Source of the DNA: Geomonas edaphica
GTDB taxonomy: Bacteria > Desulfobacterota > Desulfuromonadia > Geobacterales > Geobacteraceae
Reading direction: 5' to 3'
Assembly: GCF_004917075.1 (NCBI RefSeq)
Contig: NZ_SSYB01000002.1
Coordinates: 124,001 to 188,000, forward strand
DNA length: 64,000 bases
Position 1 is the stretch's first letter. Each line of letters opens with the position of its first letter. The notes below the pieces were generated by a model. That model saw nothing but the letters and a program-made list of their open reading frames with translations. It did no database searches and was not told where the DNA came from. Below, piece by piece: positions 1-7,858 of this stretch. The position numbers were made by a program, and so were the translations under genes.

Positions 1-284
1 GCGAGGTGACCCTGCGCGGCACCGTACTTCCCATCGGCGGGCTCAAGGAAAAGCTCCTCGCCGCCGGGCGCGGCGGTATCAAGACCGTCCTCATCCCGAA
101 GGAGAACGAGAAGGATCTGGCTGAGGTTCCCAAAGAGATCCTCTCCGGGCTCACCGTACACCCGGTGGCACACATGGACGAGGTGTTGGGACACGCCCTG
201 CTTGCCGCAGTAGGGCTTCCTGCAGCAACCCTGTATGGGGATCAGGCCCAGGGAGCTGGCGAGGCTCCAGTGATACCCCACTGA
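1..284 (+). CDS. lon: Lon ATP-dependent protease, C-terminal end (partial)
   Basis: Only the last ~94 residues of the proteolytic domain are inside the window; the reading frame is open to the left edge, so the GTG at 6 is not a start. The segment [10 protein letters not shown] followed by GIKTVLIP is the Lon signature around the catalytic lysine (Lys722 in E. coli numbering); the catalytic serine lies upstream of the window. Lon degrades misfolded and regulatory proteins in the cytoplasm using ATP. The stop is followed by an A-rich stretch and then the promoter of the HU gene. No clear terminator hairpin is visible after the stop. Confidence 0.95.
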   Translation, partial: EVTLRGTVLPIGGLKEKLLAAGRGGIKTVLIPKENEKDLAEVPKEILSGLTVHPVAHMDEVLGHALLAAVGLPAATLYGDQAQGAGEAPVIPH

Positions 285-303
285 AAAAAAATTAGAAAAA
301 AGG

Positions 304-333
304 TTGACAGTCCGAAGCGGGCTCTGATATAAG
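304..333 (+). promoter_or_regulatory. Sigma70-type promoter of the HU gene
   Basis: TTGACA at 304-309 and TATAAG at 328-333 with an 18-bp spacer. Transcription would start near 340, giving a ~30-nt leader before the HU start at 371. Confidence 0.7.
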
Positions 334-370
334 GTGGCTTCACTTTGCGATGCATCTCTAGGAGGAACTA

Positions 371-646
371 ATGAATAAGGCTGAGTTGGTAAGCGCCATT
401 GCCGAAGAAGCACAGTTGACCAAGGTTGATGCGGACAAGGCTCTCAGCGGTATCCTCGATGCCCTGACCGACTGCCTCGCTGGTGGAGACAAGGTCACCC
501 TGGTAGGCTTCGGCACCTTCAGCGTCGCCGAGCGCGCCGCACGTACCGGTAAGAACCCGCAGACCGGCAAGCAGATTGAAATTCCTGCTTCCTCCGCTCC
601 GAAGTTCAAGGCCGGCAACACCCTGAAGGCCCTGGTTAACGGTTAA
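371..646 (+). CDS. hup: HU-family DNA-binding protein
   Basis: A 91-residue protein of the usual HU length. It opens with MNKAELVSAIAEEA and contains the GFGTFSV segment and the beta-arm sequence RTGKNPQTG, which is diagnostic of HU/IHF proteins. HU dimers bend DNA without strong sequence preference and organise the nucleoid. The start at 371 has an ideal AGGAGGA Shine-Dalgarno and its own promoter. A UUCG-capped hairpin follows the stop but has no U-run, so transcripts may continue into the tRNA genes. Confidence 0.95.
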   Translation: MNKAELVSAIAEEAQLTKVDADKALSGILDALTDCLAGGDKVTLVGFGTFSVAERAARTGKNPQTGKQIEIPASSAPKFKAGNTLKALVNG

Positions 647-648
647 GC

Positions 649-664
649 GGTTCCTTCGGGAACC
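649..664 (+). other. UUCG tetraloop hairpin after hup
   Basis: GGTTCC (649-654), TTCG loop, GGAACC (659-664). It is a stable RNA hairpin right after the hup stop without a following T-tract. It may be an mRNA 3'-end stabiliser or processing site rather than an intrinsic terminator. Confidence 0.45.
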
Positions 665-674
665 TGAAGGATGC

Positions 675-751
675 GGGGTTGTAGCTCAGTTGGTTAGAGT
701 GCCAGCCTGTCACGCTGGAAGTCGCGGGTTCGAGCCCCGTCAACCCCGCCA
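675..751 (+). tRNA. tRNA-Asp (GTC)
   Basis: A 77-nt cloverleaf. The acceptor stem GGGGTTG pairs with CAACCCC, the anticodon stem CCAGC/GCTGG encloses anticodon GTC at 709-711, a T-arm GGTTCGAG is present and CCA is encoded. It is identical over its full length to the second copy at 936-1012. Confidence 0.97.
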
Positions 752-762
752 TACAAAATAAT

Positions 763-838
763 GGGTGAATAGCTCAGCTGGGAGAGCGCCAGCCTTACAA
801 GCTGGATGTCGGGGGTTCGATCCCCTCTTCACCCACCA
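763..838 (+). tRNA. tRNA-Val (TAC)
   Basis: A 76-nt cloverleaf with acceptor stem GGGTGAA/TTCACCC, anticodon stem CCAGC/GCTGG with loop CTTACAA (anticodon TAC), T-loop GGTTCGATCC and encoded CCA. It lies 11 nt after the first tRNA-Asp and is probably co-transcribed with it. Confidence 0.97.
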
Positions 839-846
839 TAAAAACA

Positions 847-912
847 AGTTCTACGTTATAGGTTCTAAGTTCTAAGTTTTAGTGCTTAGCATCAACGTAG
901 AACGTAGAACCG
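847..912. repeat. Heptamer tandem/inverted repeat between tRNA genes
   Basis: The left part holds repeated GTTCTAA-like 7-mers (about 862-879) and the right part repeated AACGTAG 7-mers (894-907). GTTCTACGTT at 848-857 is the exact reverse complement of AACGTAGAAC at 901-910. The array is AT-rich unlike its surroundings and sits between tRNA-Val and the duplicated tRNA-Asp. Confidence 0.7.
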
Positions 913-935
913 TTTCTCAACTTGGTTTTAGAGTT

Positions 936-1012
936 GGGGTTGTAGCTCAGTTGGTTAGAGTGCCAGCCTGTCACGCTGGAAGTCGCGGGTTCGAGCCCCG
1001 TCAACCCCGCCA
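936..1012 (+). tRNA. tRNA-Asp (GTC), second identical copy
   Basis: It has the same 77-nt sequence as 675-751, including the encoded CCA, while the flanks differ. It is followed directly by an intrinsic terminator at 1020, which closes the tRNA cluster. Confidence 0.97.
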
Positions 1013-1019
1013 TACGAGG

Positions 1020-1053
1020 AAAGGCCGCCATGCAAGGCGGCCTTTCCTTTTTT
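1020..1053 (+). terminator. Intrinsic terminator of the tRNA cluster
   Basis: A 10-bp stem AAAGGCCGCC/GGCGGCCTTT with a 6-nt loop, followed by a T-rich tract (CCTTTTTT). About 170 nt then remain before the next gene; apart from a weak Shine-Dalgarno, nothing convincing is visible in that stretch. Confidence 0.85.
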
Positions 1054-1224
1054 CGTTCTGGTCACCGGCTGCGACACCCGGTCTCTGCTTTCCCTTTAGC
1101 TTGACTTGGCAACGCTAAATCGTTTATCCTCTGCGAATCTCTTGTTTCGGGTGTATTTGCCGGTGAACCGGCCATGATATTGCGGTCTTAGCGTATTTAT
1201 TGCGAACAAAAGGCGACCCCCCCC

Positions 1225-1965
1225 TTGAAACCCATCAAGCCCATCGTGGTAATCCCCACCTACAACGAAAGAGACAACCTAGAAAAGCTGGTGCGGGAGA
1301 TCCTCGCGCTCGACCCGGCCGTCGAGCTCCTGGTGGTGGATGACAACTCCCCGGACGGAACCGGTCAGTTGGCTGACCGGCTTGGGGCCGAGACCGGACG
1401 GGTTTCGGTGATGCATCGAAGCGGCAAGCTGGGGCTTGGCTCCGCCTACCGCGAGGGGTTCGCCCGGGCTCTCGACATGGGTGCCGACCTCGTGGTGCAG
1501 ATGGACGCCGATTTCTCCCACGACCCCGCCATGATCCCGTATTTCTTCGAAGAGGCCCGGCAGGCCGACTTGGTCATCGGTTCGCGCTATCTGAACGGCG
1601 TGAGCGTGGTAAACTGGCCGCTGCGCCGCCTCATGCTGAGCTACTTCGCCAGTGTCTACACCCGGGTCATAACCGGGCTCACCATCTCCGACTGCACGAG
1701 CGGTTTTAAATGTTTCCGGGCCGATACGCTAAGGGCGATCGATCTCTCTAGCATACGTTCCGACGGCTACTCGTTTCAGATCGAGATGAACTACCGCTGC
1801 AAGGAAAAGGGTTTTCTTATCAGCGAGATTCCTATCATCTTCATTGACCGGCACGCCGGAACGTCGAAGATGTCCAAGCGCATCGTGCGCGAGGCGGTGG
1901 TTATGGTATGGAAACTGAAACTCGGCACGTTACTGCGCAAACTGCTGCCAGGGGGGAGGGGGTAA
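1225..1965 (+). CDS. Polyprenol-phosphate (dolichyl-phosphate-type) sugar transferase, GT2 family
   Basis: A 246-residue protein opening with a GT-A Rossmann-like strand (VVIPTYNERDNLEKLV). DDNSPDGTG follows, and MDADFSHDP near residue 93 supplies the metal/nucleotide-sugar DxD. GSRYLNGVSVVNW and the SGFKCFRA segment are typical of polyprenol monophosphomannose synthases. It lacks the C-terminal membrane domain of eukaryotic or GtrB types, so it is the short soluble form. The predicted reaction moves a sugar from GDP- or UDP-sugar to polyprenyl phosphate at the inner face of the membrane. The start is TTG at 1225, with only a weak AGGCGA ribosome site. The sugar specificity cannot be read from sequence. 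Confidence 0.85.
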   Translation: MKPIKPIVVIPTYNERDNLEKLVREILALDPAVELLVVDDNSPDGTGQLADRLGAETGRVSVMHRSGKLGLGSAYREGFARALDMGADLVVQMDADFSHDPAMIPYFFEEARQADLVIGSRYLNGVSVVNWPLRRLMLSYFASVYTRVITGLTISDCTSGFKCFRADTLRAIDLSSIRSDGYSFQIEMNYRCKEKGFLISEIPIIFIDRHAGTSKMSKRIVREAVVMVWKLKLGTLLRKLLPGGRG

Positions 1966-2150
1966 TGTCCTCGTCGTTTTGGTCTGCGCTCTGCCTAGCG
2001 GGGCTTTGGGGCGGTATCTTCTGCACCATCCTACTGATTCTCCGTGCGTTCCCGGCTCGGGACCGTTTCGATGGGCGCTCAGCGCTGCAGTGGGGTGGGG
2101 CTGGGCTCGTCTGTTTCGTGATTTGGATCTTCGGTATGACCCAGGCGTGA
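1965..2150 (+). CDS. Small two-helix membrane protein
   Basis: A 61-residue protein that begins at the ATG overlapping the previous stop (TAATG), with a G-rich ribosome site just upstream. It has two hydrophobic segments (about residues 6-27 and 41-58) joined by a short charged loop with RDRFDGR. No family is recognised. Overlap with the sugar transferase suggests translational coupling and a shared role at the membrane, but its function is unknown. Confidence 0.65.
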   Translation: MSSSFWSALCLAGLWGGIFCTILLILRAFPARDRFDGRSALQWGGAGLVCFVIWIFGMTQA

Positions 2151-2223
2151 CGTCGTTGTAGACGGAATCACTCCCTGTTTTACTGTTTTAATTCTCTCTT
2201 AATTGTGGTAGTGGTATTGGCTT

Positions 2224-3429
2224 ATGCCCGTATATACCTGCAAATTAGGCTCCTCTGACGGCAGGATTCTGGTTAAGGAGTTCGATTCGGTCAACACCGG
2301 CTTGCTAAGGCAGAGTCTGGAGGAGCAGGGGTACGTCGTATTCGAGGTACGCAAGAAACCGTTCCAGTTCCTGCTTGAGTCCGGGATCGGTCGCAGGAAG
2401 ATCGGCAACAAGGAACTCCTGCTCTTCAACCAGGAGTTTTTGGTGCTGCTCAAGGCGGGACTTCCCATCATACAGGCGCTCGATACCATCCTCGAGTCGG
2501 GTACCGGAAAGCTGAACGAGATCCTTGGTGCTGTGCGTGAGGACATCAAGGGTGGACTCGCGCTCTCCGCGGCGCTGGAGAAATACCCGAGGATATTCCC
2601 GCAGCTATACATCGCTTCGATCCGTGCCGGCGAACGGACTGGTGATCTGCCACAGACCATCCGGCGCTACATAGCTTTCCTGAAGAGAACAGAGGGATTT
2701 CGCTCGAAGATCATAAGCTCGCTTTTCTATCCGGCTATCCTGATCTCCGTCGCTGTGATCGCCATCGCCTTGTTGCTCGTTTACGTGGTTCCGACCTTCA
2801 GCCAGATCTACGCCGACTCGGGCAGCGCCCTACCTGTGCCGACGCAGATGCTAATCAACTCGACCAAGGCGCTGCGCCACTATCTGCCGGTATTTATCGC
2901 CATGGTTGCGGTCGGCGTAGTACTCTTCAGGCGCTGGAAGGAGACCGAGGCCGGACGCTACCGCGTGGACACGATAAAGATCAAGACTCCCTTCGTCGGC
3001 ACCATCGCCATCCGGTATGCACTGGCGGGGTTCACGAGGACCCTTGCCACCGTGCTCGGTTCCGGGATCCCGGTGATCGAGGCGATGCGGATGTCAGTCG
3101 GCACCCTGAACAACAAGGTGCTGGAACGCGGCCTGCTGATGGCGGTGCACCGAGTCGAGGAGGGGAGCAAGCTTTCAACGGCCCTGGAGAACATGAAGCT
3201 ACTCCCACCGCTTGCGTTGCGCATGCTTTCGGTCGGCGAGACCACCGGTGCGCTCGAGGAGATGCTGGGCGACATCGCGGACTACTTCGAGGATGAGATC
3301 GAGCGAAACCTCCATGTTTTGACCACCGCCATCGAGCCCGCCATCATGATCGTCATGGGCGTCGTCATAGGTACCATCATCATCACCATGTATCTGCCGA
3401 TCTTCAAGATCGCCAGTACCGTAGGCTAG
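2224..3429 (+). CDS. gspF: Type II secretion system inner-membrane protein GspF (PilC-like)
   Basis: A 401-residue polytopic platform protein. Two GspF/PilC cytoplasmic helical domains (about residues 70-190 and 270-390) surround membrane helices near 170-195, 220-240 and 375-398. The motif LKAGLPIIQALDTI and the second copy GSGIPVIEAMRMS are typical. It forms the inner-membrane platform on which the ATPase drives pseudopilus growth. No clear Shine-Dalgarno precedes the ATG at 2224. It opens the secretion operon; the next gene starts 7 nt after it. Confidence 0.93.
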   Translation: MPVYTCKLGSSDGRILVKEFDSVNTGLLRQSLEEQGYVVFEVRKKPFQFLLESGIGRRKIGNKELLLFNQEFLVLLKAGLPIIQALDTILESGTGKLNEILGAVREDIKGGLALSAALEKYPRIFPQLYIASIRAGERTGDLPQTIRRYIAFLKRTEGFRSKIISSLFYPAILISVAVIAIALLLVYVVPTFSQIYADSGSALPVPTQMLINSTKALRHYLPVFIAMVAVGVVLFRRWKETEAGRYRVDTIKIKTPFVGTIAIRYALAGFTRTLATVLGSGIPVIEAMRMSVGTLNNKVLERGLLMAVHRVEEGSKLSTALENMKLLPPLALRMLSVGETTGALEEMLGDIADYFEDEIERNLHVLTTAIEPAIMIVMGVVIGTIIITMYLPIFKIASTVG

Positions 3430-3436
3430 AGGGACC

Positions 3437-5158
3437 ATGCTGAAGCCGTTCAAGAGACAGAGACTCGGTGACATCCTCATGGAGCGGGGAGACCTGACCA
3501 AGGACCAGTTGGCGTACGCTCTGGACAAGCAGCAGTCCACCAAGGAGCGTCTGGGGGCTATATGCCTTGCCGACGGCCTCATCAGCGACGCGGTCCTCGG
3601 GCAGGCACTGGCCGAGCAGTTCGGCCTCGAGTTCGTCGATCTCAAGGGGGTCCGCCCCGACGAGTCACTCTTCAACGTAGTTGCCCCCGAGGTGATGTTC
3701 CGCTACCACTTCGTCCCCCTGGAGATGCAGGGCGATCTCATGGTCGTCGCCATCTCCGATCCGACCGCGGTGCTGCAGCTGGACGAGATGGCGCTACTTC
3801 TGGAGCGCCCCTTGACCTTCCGGGTCGCCGCGGACTCCGAGATCACCTACCTCCTGAAACGGGGCGAGGGGACGAGTCGCGTTCTGAAGGAAGTCTCCGA
3901 AGACTTCATGCTCCAGCTCGTCACCGAGACCGACAAGGGGGAGGAGATCCTCTCCGTCGAGAACGTCTCGGCCGACACAAGCCCCATCATCAAACTCGTC
4001 AACTCCACCATCCTCGATGCGCTCACCCGGCGCGCCTCCGACATCCATATCGAGACCGCCCAAGAAGGGGTGATCATCAAGTACCGCATTGACGGCGTGC
4101 TCTACAAGGCAACCGACCCGATCGACAACCACTTCCAGGGACCGCTCATCTCCAGGCTCAAGGTTATGAGTGAACTTGACATCTCGGAGCGACGCATCCC
4201 GCAGGACGGCCGGTTCAAGGTGCGGATTGGCGCCAAGTCGATCGACTTCCGTGTCTCCATCATGCCGAGCGCCTTCGGCGAGGATGCCGTTATCCGTATC
4301 CTCGACAAGGAAAGCATCGCAAGCGACCTCCGGGGACTTACCCTCGAGACCCTCGGCATGGCCTCCCACGAGATCAAACGCTTCAGGAAGATGATTAAGG
4401 AGCCATACGGCATGGTGCTCGTTACCGGCCCTACCGGCAGCGGCAAGACCACCACCCTCTACGGCGCGCTCACCGAGATCCATACTGGCCTTGAAAAGAT
4501 CATCACCATCGAGGACCCTGTCGAATATGTCCTCTCTGGCATCACGCAGATCCCGGTGAACGAGAAGAAAGGGCTCACCTTCGCCCGCGGCCTGCGTTCC
4601 GTTTTGCGCCATGACCCGGACAAGATCATGGTCGGCGAGATCCGTGACTCGGAAACGGCCCAGATCGCGGTGCAGTCCGCCCTCACGGGTCACCTCGTGT
4701 TCACCACGGTGCACGCGAACAACGTCTTCGACGTGATCGGGCGCTTCACCCACATGGGTATCGACCCCTACAACTTCGTCGCCTGTCTGAACTGTGTCAT
4801 GGCACAGCGCCTAGTGAGGAAAATCTGCCCGGCGTGCAAAAAGGCCGTGGTGCACACCGACGAGGAACTGCGCGAGTCGGCCATCGACCCTGAGCGCACC
4901 CGTGGCCTTACTCTCTACGAGGCGCGTGGGTGCGACGAGTGCAACGGAACCGGATACCGTGGACGTTCCGCCATCGTGGAGCTGCTGGACTTAAACGACG
5001 AGATCCGTGAGCTGATCATCTCGAAGGCGCCGGCCGCCGCACTGAAAAAGGCCGCCAAGGCGGCCGGGACCATGTTCCTGAGGGAATCCGCGGTGGCGAA
5101 GGTGCTGGCCGGGGAGACGACCCTTAAAGAGATCAACCGTGTCACCTTTGTGGAGTAG
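3437..5158 (+). CDS. gspE: Type II secretion / type IV pilus assembly ATPase GspE (PilB-like)
   Basis: A 573-residue hexameric ATPase. It has an N-terminal MshEN-type domain (residues 1-150) and Walker A GPTGSGKTTTLYG near residue 331. An Asp box follows, then Walker B/His-box region DKIMVGEIRDSETAQ near 394. A C-terminal tetracysteine zinc site (CPAC near 464 and CDEC near 498) is typical of GspE/PilB extension ATPases. It powers pseudopilin polymerisation from the cytoplasm, binding GspF and the PilM-like protein. All catalytic motifs look intact. Confidence 0.95.
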   Translation: MLKPFKRQRLGDILMERGDLTKDQLAYALDKQQSTKERLGAICLADGLISDAVLGQALAEQFGLEFVDLKGVRPDESLFNVVAPEVMFRYHFVPLEMQGDLMVVAISDPTAVLQLDEMALLLERPLTFRVAADSEITYLLKRGEGTSRVLKEVSEDFMLQLVTETDKGEEILSVENVSADTSPIIKLVNSTILDALTRRASDIHIETAQEGVIIKYRIDGVLYKATDPIDNHFQGPLISRLKVMSELDISERRIPQDGRFKVRIGAKSIDFRVSIMPSAFGEDAVIRILDKESIASDLRGLTLETLGMASHEIKRFRKMIKEPYGMVLVTGPTGSGKTTTLYGALTEIHTGLEKIITIEDPVEYVLSGITQIPVNEKKGLTFARGLRSVLRHDPDKIMVGEIRDSETAQIAVQSALTGHLVFTTVHANNVFDVIGRFTHMGIDPYNFVACLNCVMAQRLVRKICPACKKAVVHTDEELRESAIDPERTRGLTLYEARGCDECNGTGYRGRSAIVELLDLNDEIRELIISKAPAAALKKAAKAAGTMFLRESAVAKVLAGETTLKEINRVTFVE

Positions 5159-5167
5159 GTGCTTGAT

Positions 5168-6082
5168 ATGCTAATGTCCAGCAAAAGTCTCGGGCTCGAG
5201 CTCTCCCCCGCCGGGTTCAGCTTCGCTCTTGCGAGCGGTGGAAAACTTCCCCTCGTGGAGGCGGGGCTCTCCCTGCCGTTTGCGCCGGGGATGCTGACCC
5301 TGTCCCGCCGCGAGCCCAATATTACCGACGCCAAGGGGTTCGTGGCCCAGTTGAAAGAGGCACACCTGCGCCTGCTCACCAGGGAGCGCGCCGTGAACGT
5401 CTCGCTCCCCGACGCCGTCGGCCGCGTGGTGCTCCTCGAACTTGAGGCGCGCTTCAGGAGCCGTGAGGAGGGGCTGGACGTGATCCGCTGGAAGCTCAAA
5501 AAGAGCCTCCCCTTCGACATCGGGTCGGTGCAGCTTGACTACCAGATCCTGGAGGAGAAGGAAAACGGCGCAGTTTCGCTCCTGGTATCCCTGATCTCGC
5601 GCACGGTGGTGACCCAGTACGAGGAGCTGCTCGTCGAAGCGGGACTCGAGCCCAAGCTTGTCGACTTCACCTCCTTCAACCTTTATCGCCTCTTCACTCC
5701 GCGCCTGGACCTCGCCGAGGACGGCGCCTTCGTTTCCTACTACCAGGGGACCATGACGGTGCTGATCTTCAACGGCGGAGTGCTGAACTTCTACCGCAGC
5801 AAAGACGCGGCCGGGGAGGTGCAGCATCTGTTCCGCGAGGTGAACAGCTCTTTCCTGGTTTACGGGGACCAGCTCCCCGGACAGGCGGTGAGCGAAGTGT
5901 TCTGTATGGCGTCCCCGGGGGATGCCGAGTCCTTCCGCGCACTCGTCGCGGAAGCGAGCGGCATGGAACCGGTACTGCTCGACCTGGAGCGCACGGTGCG
6001 CCAGGGGGCGACCCTGGGGCTCGACCGCCCGGGCATGCACGCGCTGGCTGGCGCACTCGGCGCCGCGCTTAGGAGCCTTTGA
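5168..6082 (+). CDS. PilM/GspL-like actin-fold assembly protein
   Basis: A ~304-residue protein similar to PilM. The opening SLGLELSPAGFSFALA stands in for the usual GLDIG nucleotide-binding strand, and WKLKKSLPFDIGSVQLDY is a PilM-family segment. PilM couples the cytoplasmic ATPase to PilN in the inner membrane. The start is uncertain: GTG at 5159 directly follows the gspE stop, while ATG at 5168 or 5174 gives a better distance from GGAG at 5152. It lies between gspE and the PilN-like gene, the position PilM takes in pilus operons. Confidence 0.8.
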   Translation: MLMSSKSLGLELSPAGFSFALASGGKLPLVEAGLSLPFAPGMLTLSRREPNITDAKGFVAQLKEAHLRLLTRERAVNVSLPDAVGRVVLLELEARFRSREEGLDVIRWKLKKSLPFDIGSVQLDYQILEEKENGAVSLLVSLISRTVVTQYEELLVEAGLEPKLVDFTSFNLYRLFTPRLDLAEDGAFVSYYQGTMTVLIFNGGVLNFYRSKDAAGEVQHLFREVNSSFLVYGDQLPGQAVSEVFCMASPGDAESFRALVAEASGMEPVLLDLERTVRQGATLGLDRPGMHALAGALGAALRSL

Positions 6083-6083
6083 C

Positions 6084-6650
6084 ATGAAACTCACCATCAA
6101 CCTCGCCACCAGGCGCTACGTCAATCTGCGCCAACTGAACGCGGTGCTGGCGGTCTGTTTCGTGGTCGTTGCGCTGCTGCTCATCTACCTAGTGCGTGAG
6201 GTCGCCACCAACCAGGCGGAGATCAACAGGATCAAGGGACAGATGACGGCGGCGAACCGCGGACCGGCGGGCGCCCCCCCGATCCCGGCGGCGCAGATTA
6301 ACGAGCTCGATGCAAAAATCGTCTTCGCCAACACACTCATCGATCGCAAGACCACAAATTGGGTAGGACTTTTAGACAAGCTGGAGCAGGTGGTACCGGC
6401 AGGGGTTATGGTCACCCAGGTCGACCCCTCCTCGCAAGCTGGCGTGGGAGGCAAGGAGAAGAAGGGGCCGCAGGGAATCAAGATCACCGGCCTCGCCCTC
6501 AGCTTCGCAAACATCCGCACACTGCTGGAAACCATGGAGCGGACCCCAGGCTTTTCCGACGTGCTTCTTTTGAACCAGAATGATGTCAAGGTGGGAAACA
6601 CACAGCACGGGTACAGCTTTTCTGTTTCCTGCAAGGTCAGCTACCGATGA
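6084..6650 (+). CDS. PilN/GspL-C-like assembly protein
   Basis: A 188-residue bitopic protein. It has a short cytoplasmic head with the PilN hallmark INLATRRYVN, one membrane helix (about 18-42), then a coiled-coil and periplasmic ferredoxin-like domain. In pilus systems the INLLP-type N-terminus docks in PilM. The start at 6084 has AGGAG 8 nt upstream and lies one base after the preceding stop. The stop overlaps the next start (ATGA), indicating coupled translation. Confidence 0.82.
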   Translation: MKLTINLATRRYVNLRQLNAVLAVCFVVVALLLIYLVREVATNQAEINRIKGQMTAANRGPAGAPPIPAAQINELDAKIVFANTLIDRKTTNWVGLLDKLEQVVPAGVMVTQVDPSSQAGVGGKEKKGPQGIKITGLALSFANIRTLLETMERTPGFSDVLLLNQNDVKVGNTQHGYSFSVSCKVSYR

Positions 6651-7201
6651 ACTTCCAGACGATACTCGACATGATAGCCGCACGGCGCAAAGCGTTCATC
6701 TTTCTGGCGTTTTTACTGCTGATCGCCGTGGGAATCGAGATGTACCTCACTACCTACCAAGGGCCGCAGCTTGCCGCGCGCCAGCAGGAGTGGTTTGCCA
6801 GACGTGACGCCCTCGCCCGGGGGGAGACCGAGGCCGACGCCGCAAGATACCAGCGCGGTATGCGCGACCTGGAGCAGTTCCGCAAGCTCCTCATACCCAA
6901 GCGAGACTTTGCGGCGGTGCTCGGCAGGATCTACGAAACCGCAAGCCGAAACGCCCTCTCCCTGCAGGGTATCTCCTACAAACCGGGACAATTGATCAAG
7001 GGGACGCAGGTGCTGCCGTATACCGTCTCGTTCCAGGTGAGCGGTAAGTACGGAGCGGTCAAAAATTTCCTCGCCGACATGGCGCGCTTTCCGGAGATGG
7101 TGACAGTGGACACTATCTCGATTGGGAACCAGAAAACTACCCAGGAGAAGGTCGACCTGAAGCTCCAGACTACGGTCTATCTGCTTACGGAGGGGGCATG
7201 A
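6647..7201 (+). CDS. PilO/GspM-like assembly protein
   Basis: A 184-residue bitopic protein with a membrane helix at about residues 14-33 and a periplasmic coiled-coil followed by a ferredoxin-like fold (VSFQVSGKYGAVKNFLADMARFP). This matches PilO, which dimerises with PilN in the periplasm. Both ends overlap neighbours by ATGA, so translation of the PilN-, PilO- and PilP-like proteins is coupled. Confidence 0.82.
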   Translation: MNFQTILDMIAARRKAFIFLAFLLLIAVGIEMYLTTYQGPQLAARQQEWFARRDALARGETEADAARYQRGMRDLEQFRKLLIPKRDFAAVLGRIYETASRNALSLQGISYKPGQLIKGTQVLPYTVSFQVSGKYGAVKNFLADMARFPEMVTVDTISIGNQKTTQEKVDLKLQTTVYLLTEGA

Positions 7202-7836
7202 ACCGCCAGAAACTTGCGCTTTTCCTTCTGCTGATAGCCCTGGTGGTAGCCGTGGCCTACGCTTTCATCCGTTCTCCGCGGCAGCAAGAGGCCCAAGTCC
7301 TCAAGAATCGGCCCGGGGCCAAGGTGACCGTGATACGCAAGGACCCGAGTGCACAGAAAACAGCGGTCGTGCCTGCCGGTGGGGTGCGTCTGGACCTGTT
7401 GCAGGAAAACAGTGCTGTGGCCGGCGGCTATCGGCGTAACATCTTCGCACCGCTTTTTAAAGAAGAGGAAAAGCCCGGGACGCTCAAACTCCCGCCGCCA
7501 CCGCCGCCGCCCCATAAACTGCCACCGCCACCGCCATCGGTCGCCGCGCCGGCTCCGCCGCCACCGCCACCACCACCACCGACCCAGGCCCAACTGGACG
7601 AGGCCGAGCTCGGGAAGATCATCTTTCTTGGTTTCCTCAAGAAAGGAGGGGAACGCACCGTGTTTCTTTCCAAGGGAGGGGAGATCTTTGTGGTCAAGAA
7701 GGGGGGGCAGGTTGGCTCCAGATTCCGGGTCGCCGACCTGACCGAAGATGCCATCACGATAAAATCGGTCGATTCAGACCGTCAGATGGTGATACCGCTG
7801 GTAGAGAACAGGTCGCTCAGCACGCGCCGCAAGTAA
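7198..7836 (+). CDS. PilP/GspC-like periplasmic linker protein with polyproline spacer
   Basis: A 212-residue protein with an N-terminal membrane helix (5-24), a periplasmic stretch, and an uncommon proline-rich spacer at about residues 98-130 with runs of six to nine prolines. A C-terminal beta domain of the PilP/GspC homology-region type follows (LGKIIFLGFLKKGG, then FLSKGGEIFVVKKGG). Such proteins bridge the inner-membrane PilNO complex to the secretin. The polyproline tract could act as a stiff spacer across the periplasm. It precedes the secretin gene by 22 nt. Confidence 0.78.
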   Translation: MNRQKLALFLLLIALVVAVAYAFIRSPRQQEAQVLKNRPGAKVTVIRKDPSAQKTAVVPAGGVRLDLLQENSAVAGGYRRNIFAPLFKEEEKPGTLKLPPPPPPPHKLPPPPPSVAAPAPPPPPPPPPTQAQLDEAELGKIIFLGFLKKGGERTVFLSKGGEIFVVKKGGQVGSRFRVADLTEDAITIKSVDSDRQMVIPLVENRSLSTRRK

Positions 7837-7858
7837 CCAGGCCTCAAGGAGCAACTGC

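Noticed and set aside
675-1012. An integrated element at the tRNA cluster
   Set aside because: The tRNA-Asp copies are complete, but there is no integrase, and the intervening DNA holds only a tRNA-Val gene and a 66-bp repeat.
2195-2223. A sigma54 -24/-12 promoter before gspF
   Set aside because: The GG and GC elements in TGGTAGTGGTATTGGCTT are 11 rather than 10 bases apart and would leave no leader before the ATG.
5171-6109. A 312-residue open frame opposite the PilM-like gene
   Set aside because: The plus-strand protein fits the secretion operon and family pattern; the antisense product has no recognisable domain.
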